Below are positions 7,755 through 16,047 of a DNA stretch of 43,613 nucleotides, one piece after another (position 1 is the first letter of the stretch; the number at the start of each line of letters is the position of its first letter). Made by a program: the position numbers and the translations under genes. Where the stretch lies: positions 1 through 43,613 of the forward strand of contig NZ_SMLC01000049.1 in assembly GCF_004349245.1 (NCBI RefSeq), given 5' to 3'. The stretch comes from Actinomadura sp. 6K520. Lineage in GTDB: Bacteria > Actinomycetota > Actinomycetes > Streptosporangiales > Streptosporangiaceae. The notes beneath the pieces are model-generated. The model was not told the DNA's origin and made no database searches. It saw nothing but the letters and a program-made list of their open reading frames with translations.

Positions 7755-9179
7755 TCAGGCGCCCGCCACCATGACCGGGACGGTCAGGGCTATCAGGGCG
7801 GTCAGGATCCACAGGGCGGGGGCCGAGCCCAGGACCTGGTCGCGGCGGGCGGCGGCGCGGGCCGCCTCCAGGTCGTTGCGGGCCAGCCACCACGGGTTCT
7901 CCCGATGCTCCAGCCAGGCGAGGACGGCACCGAGCGCACCCCCGTACGCGAGGTGGCCGATGAGGCTCGCGAAGTCCGCGGCGATCGTGGGGGCCGTCCA
8001 CCACAGCGGGACGCCCAGCGTCGCGGGCATCAGGGTCAGCCCGCCGAACACCCACCAGAAGAACCCGTACGAAAGCCCCCAGCCGACGCCGGACACCAGG
8101 TCGTAGGCGCGTCCGCGGAACAGCAGCGCGTACGACACCCCGATGCCCTGGGCGATGAGGAGATGGACGACCCAGCCGGCCGCGTCACCGTCCGCGCCGA
8201 CGAGCTTCGCCACCGTGGGCAGCACGTCCACCGTGCCCCACACGAAACCGAACAGGACGCCGCCGACCAGCCCGGACAGCGCGCCATAGCCGACGACGCG
8301 CAGGCCGCGCGTGCCGGCCGCGCGGGTCCGGAGCCGCACATCGTCCACGAACAGGGCGCGGGCGAGGGAGCCCAGCCAGCCGAAGACGGCCGCGATCCCG
8401 GCGCCCGCCAGCAGGTACGGCGCCAGCGTGCTCGTCGCCTCCGCCACGGCGGACTCCGACCAGTCGAGGCGGCCCGCGTCCAGCAGCGGTGTGCAGGTCA
8501 GACCCGCCACGATCCACCACACGAAACCGTAGGCGGTGCCTCGGACGATAGCCGGACCGGTGCCCTCCGCGCGTCCCGTGAACACCAGCGGGTAACCGAC
8601 CCCCATGGCCAGCGCGACGACGGGCAGCCAGCCGAGCCGATCGCCGGCGGTGAGGGCGAGGACGCCGCCGACGATCCCGGCGGCGAGCAGGCCGCGCAGG
8701 AGCGTCCTCGGCCGCAGATGGTCCGCGGCGACGGACCGGCCGTCCCGCTGCAGCAGCGCGAAGACGACCGCGGTTACCGCGCCGTAGTAGAGGTGTCCGA
8801 ACAGGCTCGGCAACGCTTCCTGCGCGGCATCCAGGCTCCACGTCATCGGCGTCCCGGACAGCAACGGCAGCAGCGTCAGCGTCCCAAGGAACCACCAGAA
8901 CATCCCGTAGGCGAGACCCCAGAACAGCAGCTCGCTCGACCGGATCCGCTGGTGCGCCGCGAGCAGCCCGAACACGGCGCCCACCGCGACCGAGATCAGC
9001 ATGTTCAGCACGAACCCGAGCCACGGCGCCCCCGACCCGGCGAGCACCGCGACGTCCGGGAGCATGCCCAGCGACACCATCGCCGCGCCCCACACCATGC
9101 CCCCGGCCGCGCCGGCGAACGCGCCCGCCGGTGCGCCGCGCCCGGAGAACACCGGTCCGCGGACCGCCTCCGCCGTCAT
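7755..9179 (-). CDS. Polytopic membrane protein with three copies of a 'YG-x-WW' module
   Basis: From ATG 9179 this is a 474-residue integral membrane protein. The pattern YG-x(2)-WW-x(3)-LT-x(2)-P occurs three times: YGMFWWFLGTLTLLP at 91-105, YGFVWWIVAGLTCTP at 217-231 and YGFFWWVFGGLTLMP at 371-385. Each is followed by a helix ending in a G-H-L-x-Y-G-like motif (the middle copy is more diverged) and preceded by a G-rich membrane pair, so the protein is an internal triplication of about 120-residue units. A last helix (about 455-473) closes it. The start overlaps the stop of the NADH dehydrogenase gene, whose N-terminus carries a fourth copy. A membrane partner of that enzyme is my inference; I do not recognise a named family. 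Confidence 0.8.
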   Translation of the reverse strand: MTAEAVRGPVFSGRGAPAGAFAGAAGGMVWGAAMVSLGMLPDVAVLAGSGAPWLGFVLNMLISVAVGAVFGLLAAHQRIRSSELLFWGLAYGMFWWFLGTLTLLPLLSGTPMTWSLDAAQEALPSLFGHLYYGAVTAVVFALLQRDGRSVAADHLRPRTLLRGLLAAGIVGGVLALTAGDRLGWLPVVALAMGVGYPLVFTGRAEGTGPAIVRGTAYGFVWWIVAGLTCTPLLDAGRLDWSESAVAEATSTLAPYLLAGAGIAAVFGWLGSLARALFVDDVRLRTRAAGTRGLRVVGYGALSGLVGGVLFGFVWGTVDVLPTVAKLVGADGDAAGWVVHLLIAQGIGVSYALLFRGRAYDLVSGVGWGLSYGFFWWVFGGLTLMPATLGVPLWWTAPTIAADFASLIGHLAYGGALGAVLAWLEHRENPWWLARNDLEAARAAARRDQVLGSAPALWILTALIALTVPVMVAGA

Positions 9180-10906
9180 CGCGCACCCCCTCCGGGCAGC
9201 GCCGCCGGAGCGTCGGCGGGCGGGCCCGTGACGACGATGTCGCGCGGGAACGCCACGTCCAGCACCCAGTCGAGCAGGACGCGGACCCGCCGCTCCACCC
9301 CCGGCAGCTTCGCGAGATAGATGCCGCGCCACAGCAGCCAGGCGCTCAGCCCGGAGAAGGGACGGCCGCGGATCTCCCCGGCGGCGGTGCGATGGCCCAG
9401 CGCGACGAACGTCCCGATCGTCGTGAAGCGGAACGGGCGGGGCCGCTGCCCCCGCAGCACGGCGGCGATGTTGTCGGCGACCGCCTTGCCCTCGCGCATC
9501 GCGTGCTGCGCGGTCGGCGGGTAGAGCGCGCCGTCGGGCGCGGGGATCTGGGCGCAGTCACCGATCGCCCAGACCCGGTCCATCTCGAACGCGCGGAGCG
9601 TCCGGTCGACGAGGACCGCGTCGCGGCGGCCGGTCTCCCCGGGCAGCGTCCGCAGCATCGGGTTCGGCTGGTTGCCCGCCGTCCACACGAAGGTCGCCGT
9701 CTCGATCACCTCGCCGCTGTCGAGGTGCACGCTCCGGCCGGTCGCGCCGGTCGCGCGGACGCCCAGCCGGAACTCGATGCCGCGGGACCGCAGCTTCTCC
9801 AGCGCGTACGCGCCCAGGCGTTCCGACAGCTCGGGCAGGATCCGCCGATCGGAGTGGACGAGGACGAAACGCGGCTCGTCCGGGTCGATCGCGGGATAGA
9901 AGTGCAGCACGTCATGGGTGAGGTCGTACAGCTCGGCGACCGACTCCGTCCCGGCGAACCCGCCGCCCGCGACGACGAACGTCAGCAGGCGCCTCCGCTC
10001 CGCCGGATCGGTCTCCTGGTCGGCGCGCTCCAGCAGCCCCAGCACCCGTTCCCGCAGCCGCACCGCGTCCCCGAGCGACTTCAACGTCAGCGCGTTCTCC
10101 GCCACACCCGGCAGATCCGGGAAGAACGGGACGGACCCGACCGCCAGCACCAGATGCTCGTACCCGACCTGCTCGCCCCCCGATTCGAGGACGACCCGCC
10201 GCCGCGCGACGTCCACCCCCGCGACCCGCCCGTGCCGGAACCTCGTGTGCGACGCCGCGGCCCGCACCGGTGAGCTGATGTGCTGCGCCTCCAGCCCACC
10301 GGACGCGACCTCCGCGAGCATCGGCGTGAACAGCAGGTAGTTCGAGTCGCTGATCAGCGTCACGTCGACGCGATGGCCCCGCAGGTTCAGCCGCTCGAAC
10401 CGGCGCGCGGCGCTGACCCCGCCGAAACCGCCCCCGACGATCACGACGCGCGGCGCGGGCGCCTTCGGCCTGTCCGGACGCCCGCCGAACCCCCGCATGG
10501 CGGAATGGAACAGCATCCCCGCCAGCGTCCCCTGGAGCAGCGAGCCCACCAGCTCCGGATACAGCGCAGTCGCCGCCTCCACCGTCCAGGTCGGCGTACC
10601 GCCCCGGACCCACGGATCCAGGCTCAGCCACCACACCGTCCAGCCGAGCACGCCGAGCAGCAGCCCGCCCGCCGCCGACACCGCCGGACCGGACGGCCGC
10701 CGCCCGACGAACGCGCCGAGCAACTGCCCGATGACCGCCGCGTACAGGGCGAACACCGCCCACCCGAACGTGCCGTGGGACGCGAGCAGGCCCTGCCCGG
10801 CCATCAGCCCCCCGACCGCCAGCCCCGACACCAGACCGCAGCCCATGCCGATGAGCACCCTGACGCCGCCCCCCGGCGCCGTCGGACCCTGCTCCCGAAG
10901 CCGCAT
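9176..10906 (-). CDS. NDH-2-type NAD(P)/FAD-dependent oxidoreductase with N-terminal membrane module
   Basis: The 576-residue protein has a C-terminal 430-residue part like type II NADH dehydrogenase: VVIVGGGFGGVSAARRFE (154-171, FAD), FVVAGGGFAGTESVAEL (310-326, NADH) and VWAIGDCAQIP (445-455, FAD/quinone side). These enzymes pass electrons from NADH to quinone without pumping protons. Unusually, about 145 residues precede it, with several membrane segments and LGWTVWWL (87-94) followed by GTPTWTVEAA (103-112), matching the repeat unit of the downstream membrane protein. The ATG has GAGGTGAC just upstream. The two genes overlap by ATGA. Quinone specificity cannot be told. Confidence 0.85.
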   Translation of the reverse strand: MRLREQGPTAPGGGVRVLIGMGCGLVSGLAVGGLMAGQGLLASHGTFGWAVFALYAAVIGQLLGAFVGRRPSGPAVSAAGGLLLGVLGWTVWWLSLDPWVRGGTPTWTVEAATALYPELVGSLLQGTLAGMLFHSAMRGFGGRPDRPKAPAPRVVIVGGGFGGVSAARRFERLNLRGHRVDVTLISDSNYLLFTPMLAEVASGGLEAQHISSPVRAAASHTRFRHGRVAGVDVARRRVVLESGGEQVGYEHLVLAVGSVPFFPDLPGVAENALTLKSLGDAVRLRERVLGLLERADQETDPAERRRLLTFVVAGGGFAGTESVAELYDLTHDVLHFYPAIDPDEPRFVLVHSDRRILPELSERLGAYALEKLRSRGIEFRLGVRATGATGRSVHLDSGEVIETATFVWTAGNQPNPMLRTLPGETGRRDAVLVDRTLRAFEMDRVWAIGDCAQIPAPDGALYPPTAQHAMREGKAVADNIAAVLRGQRPRPFRFTTIGTFVALGHRTAAGEIRGRPFSGLSAWLLWRGIYLAKLPGVERRVRVLLDWVLDVAFPRDIVVTGPPADAPAALPGGGAR

Positions 10907-11369
10907 GTCACCTCACCGTCCCCCACCGGCCGCGGGCGGGGCCGCCCGCTCGCCGCCCCGTCCCGACGGACCCCCGGGACCGCACCGACCGTCCCCCGTG
11001 AACCGGTCGAGGCTCGGTCCCCGAGGCCCTCGACCCTCGTACGGGCGAACTCGACCGCGCGGTTCAGCCGACGTCGCTCCAGCCACCGAACACCGGCAGG
11101 ACACAGGACCCGAACGACATATGCCCTGCAAGCCGGCCTGCGCCCCCTTCCCCCCCGACCGCTTGCGGCCACTCCGCCCTAGCAGGTTGAGAGGCCCGAT
11201 CCCGTCAGGCGACATGTCGGGCGGCGCGGCCGGTCCGGCCGTGGAGAACCCACGGAACCGGCAGCCGCCGGAACGACATCGACGTCCTGCTCCTCGACCC
11301 TCTGCGGGAGCGAGCAGCAAGTGCGCACCGCGGTGGTCCGCCGCGGTGCGCACTCGTTGTCGCCGAGGG
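10907..11369. other. 463-bp gap without a credible gene
   Basis: The gap separates the NADH dehydrogenase gene from the stop of the CU044_5270 gene; both neighbours are on the minus strand. Open frames here are Arg/Gly/Pro-rich, match no family and are typical of GC-rich noncoding DNA. A strong stem-loop sits at its right edge, and the Shine-Dalgarno of the dehydrogenase at its left. I found no convincing -35/-10 pair. Confidence 0.6.
11320..11354 (-). terminator. 14-bp perfect stem-loop after the sigma/CU044 operon
   Basis: AGTGCGCACCGCGG (11320-11333) pairs perfectly with CCGCGGTGCGCACT (11341-11354) around a 7-nt loop, 16 bp beyond the stop at 11370. No T-run follows, but stems of this strength commonly end transcription in actinobacteria. 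Confidence 0.7.
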
Positions 11370-12419
11370 TCAGGGCCGCTGGCCGGGCTTGTCCACGACC
11401 TCGATGGCGTCGCGGACCATGAGCCGCTGCAACGTCCCCGCCTTCACCGTGAACGCGGGCTCGCCGGCGGACTCGAACGTACGGCTCTTGATCGTGATCG
11501 CGCGCTCGCCGAGGTAGGCGTAGGTCTGCGGGTCGAGGAGCACTTCCTCGTGCAGCCAGCCGTCCACCGTCAGGCCGAGGCCGATCGCCGGGCGCCCCGC
11601 GGCGTCGACCCTGCCCTCGACCGGCGTCACGCCGGGGATCAGCTTGATCGCCCGGAAGATCGCCGCCTCCGTCTCCGCGGAATGGACAGTGTCCCGCAGG
11701 AGCGTGACCAGCGTCTGGTAGGCCATGAAGGAGTGGCCCTTGCTCCCGCCGACCTTCCGCAGCAGCGCCTTGGGATCACTGGGCAGGGGCTCGTACTTGG
11801 CCGCGACGGATGACGACACCGTTTCATGTCCGGTCTGCGGCTTGCCGTTCTTGTAGGCGGCGAACTGCTTGCCGTCGCCGCGCCGCCACAACTCCCACGC
11901 TTCCGTCTTGTACGGACCGCCGCTGACGAGCCCGGCAGGCTTCGCCGACGAGGTCAGCTTCATCTTCGTGTAGACCCACTGCCGGGGGCCGGGTGCGTCG
12001 AGCGACCGGGTCTCGGCGGCCTTGGCGGCCCGGTCGAGCACGTGTGCCGCCTTGGCGGCCGATCCCAGCGAGATGCTCTGCGGCGCCGCCCCGGAAGATT
12101 CCGGTGCCTGCTCACCGGCCGGCAGGTCGGCCCGCAGGACGACCCCGCCGACGGCGATCGCCGCCATCGCCCCGACGACGGCGAGGCGCACGCCCAGGCC
12201 GGGCAGTTGGAACCGGCGGGGTGTCCGCTCCGGCCCTTCCGCGCGCCCACCGTCCCCTGCCTGCGCCGCCGTCTCGGCGTGGAATTCCTTGGGCGGTGTG
12301 AGCGTCATGATGTCCTCCGCGAGGTCGCGCGCTGCGGGCCGGCCGGCGAATCCGGCCAGGTTCTCGTCGTGGACGCGGGCCATCGACCGCACCAGGTCGT
12401 CGGTGGAGTGCGACTTCAT
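11370..12419 (-). CDS. CU044_5270-type membrane protein paired with an ECF sigma factor
   Basis: The 349-residue protein has a short cytoplasmic N-terminal part (1-75), one membrane helix (about 77-96, LGVRLAVVGAMAAIAVGGVV) and an extracytoplasmic domain of about 240 residues containing RQWVYTKMKL, WELWRRGDGKQFA and DPQTYAYLGERAI. This is the layout of the actinobacterial CU044_5270 family, encoded next to sigma-70 genes and thought to act as anti-sigma or sensor; that role is inferred from context. The outer domain resembles the ligand-free lipoprotein-like folds seen in such partners. ATG 12419 overlaps the sigma-factor stop, so both are made together. Confidence 0.85.
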   Translation of the reverse strand: MKSHSTDDLVRSMARVHDENLAGFAGRPAARDLAEDIMTLTPPKEFHAETAAQAGDGGRAEGPERTPRRFQLPGLGVRLAVVGAMAAIAVGGVVLRADLPAGEQAPESSGAAPQSISLGSAAKAAHVLDRAAKAAETRSLDAPGPRQWVYTKMKLTSSAKPAGLVSGGPYKTEAWELWRRGDGKQFAAYKNGKPQTGHETVSSSVAAKYEPLPSDPKALLRKVGGSKGHSFMAYQTLVTLLRDTVHSAETEAAIFRAIKLIPGVTPVEGRVDAAGRPAIGLGLTVDGWLHEEVLLDPQTYAYLGERAITIKSRTFESAGEPAFTVKAGTLQRLMVRDAIEVVDKPGQRP

Positions 12420-12973
12420 GTCAGGGATCTCCGTTCGCTGATGGGACGTGTGGGGCCCACGGCCATGGATTCGGACCGCGCCGAGCGCAGCGCACGGGAG
12501 AAGCGCTTGCGCGCACGGTGCAACCGGACGCGCGCGGCTCCGGCGGAGCAGCCGAGGACGGCCGCGATGGCGGCGTGGTCCAGCCCCTCCCAGGCGACCA
12601 GGCCGAGCAGTTCGCGATCGTCGACCGACAGGTCGCGGAACGCCTCCGCGATGGCCGACGCCTCAACGGGGTCCGCGGCGACCGCGGCGATCTCGTCGCG
12701 GAGGTCGTGGCGCAGGCTCGTCGTGCGTCGCCGGCGCTGCGCCTCACCACGCCAGTGATTGGCCAGCACCTTGCGCGCGACGCCGTACAGCCACAGCCGC
12801 GCCCTGTCACCGGCCGGGATCTCGTCCAGCCGCCGCCACGCGATCGTGAACGTCTCGGCCACCACGTCGGCGGCGTCATCGGGCGACGGGCAGCGGCGCA
12901 GCACGTAACCGAGGATCGGCTCGTACGTCGCGGCGTACATCGCCTCGAACCGTGCCTCACGGCCGTCACCCAT
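12416..12973 (-). CDS. ECF-type RNA polymerase sigma factor
   Basis: The 185-residue protein carries sigma region 2 (about 8-75: FEAMYAATYEPILGYVLRRC, then DAADVVAETFTIAWRRLDEI and RLWLYGVARKVLANHWR) and region 4 (about 105-165: FRDLSVDDRELLGLVAWEGL, then HAAIAAVLGCSAGAARVRLH). There is no region 1.1 or 3, as expected for an extracytoplasmic-function sigma. It directs transcription of an unknown, probably small, regulon in response to whatever the coupled membrane partner senses. The start is ATG 12973 with a modest GGGG upstream. The gene is separated from dnaB by 129 bp of unassigned DNA. Confidence 0.92.
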   Translation of the reverse strand: MGDGREARFEAMYAATYEPILGYVLRRCPSPDDAADVVAETFTIAWRRLDEIPAGDRARLWLYGVARKVLANHWRGEAQRRRRTTSLRHDLRDEIAAVAADPVEASAIAEAFRDLSVDDRELLGLVAWEGLDHAAIAAVLGCSAGAARVRLHRARKRFSRALRSARSESMAVGPTRPISERRSLT

Positions 12974-13102
12974 CGAAGCCCCGATGGTCGGATCTCTCCT
13001 GGTGCACGTGGCCCTCCTTCACTGGTGGGGGAACACCACGTACGTGTCGAGAGACCCGCCGGTGTTACACCGCGCGGGCGCCCTCGGTTCGCGGCCGCGC
13101 GG

Positions 13103-15727
13103 CTACTGCGCCATGTCGACGAAGCGGCTGTAGTGGCCCTGGAAGGCGACGGTGACGGTGGCGGTCGGGCCGTTGCGGTGCTTGGCCACGATCAGGTCGG
13201 CCTCCCCGGCACGCGGCGACTCCTTCTCGTAGGCGTCCTCGCGATGCAACAGGATCACCATGTCGGCATCTTGTTCGATTGATCCCGATTCACGGAGATC
13301 GGACACCATGGGCTTCTTGTCCGTTCGCTGCTCGGGGCCTCGGTTGAGCTGCGACAGCGCGATGACGGGCACGCCCAGCTCCTTCGCGAGCAGCTTCAAC
13401 GACCGGGAGAACTCCGACACCTCGACCTGGCGGCTCTCGACGCGCTTGCCCGAGGTCATCAGCTGCAGGTAGTCGATGATGACCAGGCGCAGGTCATGCT
13501 GCTGCTTGAGCCGCCGGCACTTCGCGCGGATCTCCATCATCGACATGTTGGGGGAGTCGTCGATGAACAGCGGCGCCTCGGCGACCTCGCTCATCCGGCG
13601 CGCCAGGCGCGTCCAGTCCTCGTCCTGCATCGTGCCCGACCGCATCGCGTGCAGCGCCACCCGCGCCTCGGCCGACAGCAACCGCATGGTGATCTCGTTG
13701 CGCCCCATCTCCAGGCTGAAGAACGCCGACGTCAACCCATGCTTGATCGACGCCGCCCGCGCAAAGTCGAGCGCCAGCGTCGAGTTATGGGTCGGGATGC
13801 ACGACCGGCCCGCCAGATACATGTGGTCGGAGTTGTCGACCTGGACGCACCGGACCGGCACGCTCTCGACCGGCCGGACGTCCACGATGTACCGCACCCG
13901 CGCCTTGGGGTGGACGATCCTGCGCTGCCGCGCCGCCTTGCGCGGCAGCCGGAACACCGTCTCGCTCGGCGTGAAGTTGATCCGGTAGAAGGTGGAGGTC
14001 TCCGGAGAGCGCCCCCTGACCGGCTTGGTCGTCATCGTCGCGCGGTAGCCGAGGCTGAGGATCAGCTCGTGCGCGTCCTCGGCCAGCCGCCTGTAGGCGA
14101 ACGCCAGCTGCACCTGGCCGATCTCCGAGACATACCCGTCCGTGTCGAGCATCCCGGCCAGCAAGGCCCGCCGCTGCTCCTCAGACGCCCGCAGATACTC
14201 GGCCGGGATGTGCTTGTTGCGCCACAGGCCCAATGCCTTGATCTTGGTGACCAGACCGGGAAGGCCGAAACTTCCCGGGGTCCTGTGCCGCCTGACCGGC
14301 TGCCCAGCTGCTTCGATCTGTTCCAGAATCTCTTCGTCGAAGCACGTTATGGAGCAGTTCGTGGCACACCCATCACCTAGCCAGGTGCCGAGGACATACG
14401 GATCGACGGGCAACTCGGCGGTCGGGAACTGGAACGGAGCGGCTACTTCGACCGCATGATTGGGACGGCTGTCCCCATCGCAGCGGACGGTCGCGGCGAT
14501 CTCCCGAGTCGTCTTGATGGGGCGGTGCTGTGCCGTTGTCGCAGCGTTCTTTGGACGGACGGCACGATGCAGCAGCCCCCTGTAGAGACTCGTGCGGTCA
14601 TAGCGAACCTGGCGCTTCGAGATGCTCCGATCGGCTTCACCGGCATGGCCGAGCTGCCGGGTGACCGCGTACAGCGCATGTCTGAACTCGGCTCCTACCT
14701 CGTCCACGGCCTGCCGGTGCGAAATGAGCTGACGGGGTTGCTCATTGGCCTCCGCCGTCGCCCACCGAACACGGTTGATCGCTTCGTCGGGCCAGTAGTA
14801 GGTCGTTCGGGTCTCGCTTCGCTGACGGCGACTTGCACGTGTCGTCGTACGCCACTGGTGCTCGGCGTCGGCGACGATCACCTCGCCGTCCGAGAACTCG
14901 ATCTCGTAGCAGGGGCGACCGTGCATCACCTCTGTTGCGGCGACGACACGAGTCGGTTTGCCGTCGGCTCCGATCAGGTAGTCGCCAACGGACACTTCCC
15001 CCATGGTGGTCCATCCCGTTGGGGTTGGAAGGGGAGTATTCAGACATATCGCCTTCCCCATGGCAGGTCTTGCGGCGACTACTACCATTTGTCCGGGATG
15101 TAGGCCGTTGGTGAGGGCGTCCAGGTCGGCGAAGCCGGTGGGGCAGCCGACCATCTGGCCGCCGCGGCTGCCGATCGCCTCGATCTCGTCCAGGGCGCCC
15201 GGCATGATCTCGCTGAGCGGGACGTAGTCCTCACCGGCGCGCTTCTCGGCGATGGCGAAGACCTCGGCCTGGGCGCGGTCGAGGACCTCGTCGGCGTCGG
15301 CGCCGTCGGCGGCGTAGCCCATCTGGACGATGCGGGTGCCGGTCTCGACCAGCCGGCGCAGGATCGCGCGCTCGTGGACGATGCGCGCGTAGTACCCGGC
15401 GTTGGCCGCGGTGGGCACCAGGGAGATCAGGGTGTGCAGGTAGGGTGCGCCGCCGATGCGCCCGATCTCGCCGTTCTTGGTGAGCTCGCCGGCGACGGTG
15501 ACCGCGTCGGCGGGATCGCCCCGGCCGTAGAGGTCGAGGATGGTGTCGAAGACGATCTGGTGCGCGGGACGGTAGAAGTCCGGCGTGCGCAGGATGTCGA
15601 CGACCTCGGCGATGGCGTCCGGGGAGAGCAGCATGCCGCCGAGGACGCCCTGTTCGGCGGATATGTCGTGCGGTGGTGTGCGCTCGAACTCGGGTTCGCT
15701 CGGTCCGCCGATTTCGGCAACGCTCAC
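13103..15727 (-). CDS. dnaB: Replicative DNA helicase DnaB with an in-frame intein
   Basis: The precursor is 874 residues, and 451 after splicing, the normal DnaB length. The N-terminal DnaB domain (about 20-150) binds primase. The RecA-like motor follows: VVVAARPAMGK ends the Walker A half, the intein comes next, then STLALDFARAASIKHG restores GK-S-T, and LRLVIIDYLQL is Walker B. DnaB is the hexameric fork helicase and is essential, so splicing must work. I chose GTG 15727 because GAAGGGGG lies just upstream and MSVAEIGG fits the family; the frame is open 44 codons further. It ends the ribosomal/replication block and is divergent from the MATE gene. Confidence 0.96.
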   Translation of the reverse strand: MSVAEIGGPSEPEFERTPPHDISAEQGVLGGMLLSPDAIAEVVDILRTPDFYRPAHQIVFDTILDLYGRGDPADAVTVAGELTKNGEIGRIGGAPYLHTLISLVPTAANAGYYARIVHERAILRRLVETGTRIVQMGYAADGADADEVLDRAQAEVFAIAEKRAGEDYVPLSEIMPGALDEIEAIGSRGGQMVGCPTGFADLDALTNGLHPGQMVVVAARPAMGKAICLNTPLPTPTGWTTMGEVSVGDYLIGADGKPTRVVAATEVMHGRPCYEIEFSDGEVIVADAEHQWRTTTRASRRQRSETRTTYYWPDEAINRVRWATAEANEQPRQLISHRQAVDEVGAEFRHALYAVTRQLGHAGEADRSISKRQVRYDRTSLYRGLLHRAVRPKNAATTAQHRPIKTTREIAATVRCDGDSRPNHAVEVAAPFQFPTAELPVDPYVLGTWLGDGCATNCSITCFDEEILEQIEAAGQPVRRHRTPGSFGLPGLVTKIKALGLWRNKHIPAEYLRASEEQRRALLAGMLDTDGYVSEIGQVQLAFAYRRLAEDAHELILSLGYRATMTTKPVRGRSPETSTFYRINFTPSETVFRLPRKAARQRRIVHPKARVRYIVDVRPVESVPVRCVQVDNSDHMYLAGRSCIPTHNSTLALDFARAASIKHGLTSAFFSLEMGRNEITMRLLSAEARVALHAMRSGTMQDEDWTRLARRMSEVAEAPLFIDDSPNMSMMEIRAKCRRLKQQHDLRLVIIDYLQLMTSGKRVESRQVEVSEFSRSLKLLAKELGVPVIALSQLNRGPEQRTDKKPMVSDLRESGSIEQDADMVILLHREDAYEKESPRAGEADLIVAKHRNGPTATVTVAFQGHYSRFVDMAQ
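13784..15052 (-). other. Class 3 intein with LAGLIDADG endonuclease in the DnaB P-loop
   Basis: The insert is 423 residues, from Ala1 (after the Walker A Lys) to Asn423 (before Ser+1). It begins AICLNTPLPTPTGWTTMGE and ends IPTHN. It lacks Cys or Ser at position 1 but has Trp67 two residues after the block B His65 (EHQW), Cys402 in block F (VPVRCVQVD) and Thr421 before His-Asn. That is the W-C-T triad of class 3 inteins, which start splicing from the block F Cys. VLGTWLGDG (about 220-228) and LLAGMLDTDG (about 297-306) are the two LAGLIDADG motifs, each with its acidic residue, so the homing endonuclease looks intact. Codons rarely used by the neighbours (ATA, TGT, AAT, ACT) cluster at its 5' end. 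Confidence 0.93.
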
Positions 15728-15850
15728 CGTCGCACCCCCTTCATCTCGATCGCCGGCGGCCCCGTCCGCCCCGTCGGCGACCGTCCGTCCCAGGTCTATC
15801 CGAAGCGTCCGACATTCTCGCGAGCCCACGCGGCGGCGGGCAAAGCGTCC

Positions 15851-15979
15851 TGTGGACAAGGCTGTGGAATGCCTGTGCAGACACGCCGCGCAGGTTGTGC
15901 ACGACCTGTGGAAAACCTTGTGGATTCATTGCGGACGAACCGCGCCGCAAGTCGTTGAGCTGCGAAAACTTCATCCACC
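15851..15979. promoter_or_regulatory. DnaA-box cluster upstream of dnaB
   Basis: Sites: TGTGGACAA (15851-15859), the exact complement of the actinobacterial DnaA box TTGTCCACA; TTGTGCACG (15895-15903), 8/9 to TTGTNCACA; TGTGGAAAA (15907-15915), complement TTTTCCACA, fitting TTWTNCACA; TGTGGATTC (15919-15927), 7/9; TCATCCACC (15971-15979), 7/9. Three of them fall within 33 bp. The position between dnaB and the MATE gene suggests DnaA-dependent control of dnaB or a titration site. It is not oriC by context, because no dnaA or dnaN is adjacent. Confidence 0.6.
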
Positions 15980-16047
15980 GGGTGTGCGGAAAAGAAAGTC
16001 GGCCGGTCGGCCCGATGTAAGGTGCCAAGTGGATTAGGAGGATTACC

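Noticed and set aside
10913..11353. A 146-codon minus-strand frame in the gap before the NADH dehydrogenase gene
   Set aside because: Arg/Gly-rich, no family, and it runs into the stem-loop at 11320-11354.
13030..13075. An ECF-type promoter (GTAACA and CGACAC, minus strand) before the sigma-factor gene
   Set aside because: The spacing between the two elements is 13 bp, shorter than the usual 16-17, so I could not support autoregulation.
14456..15103. Plus-strand frame within the intein region
   Set aside because: It is antisense to the intein, whose splicing and endonuclease motifs are all on the minus strand.
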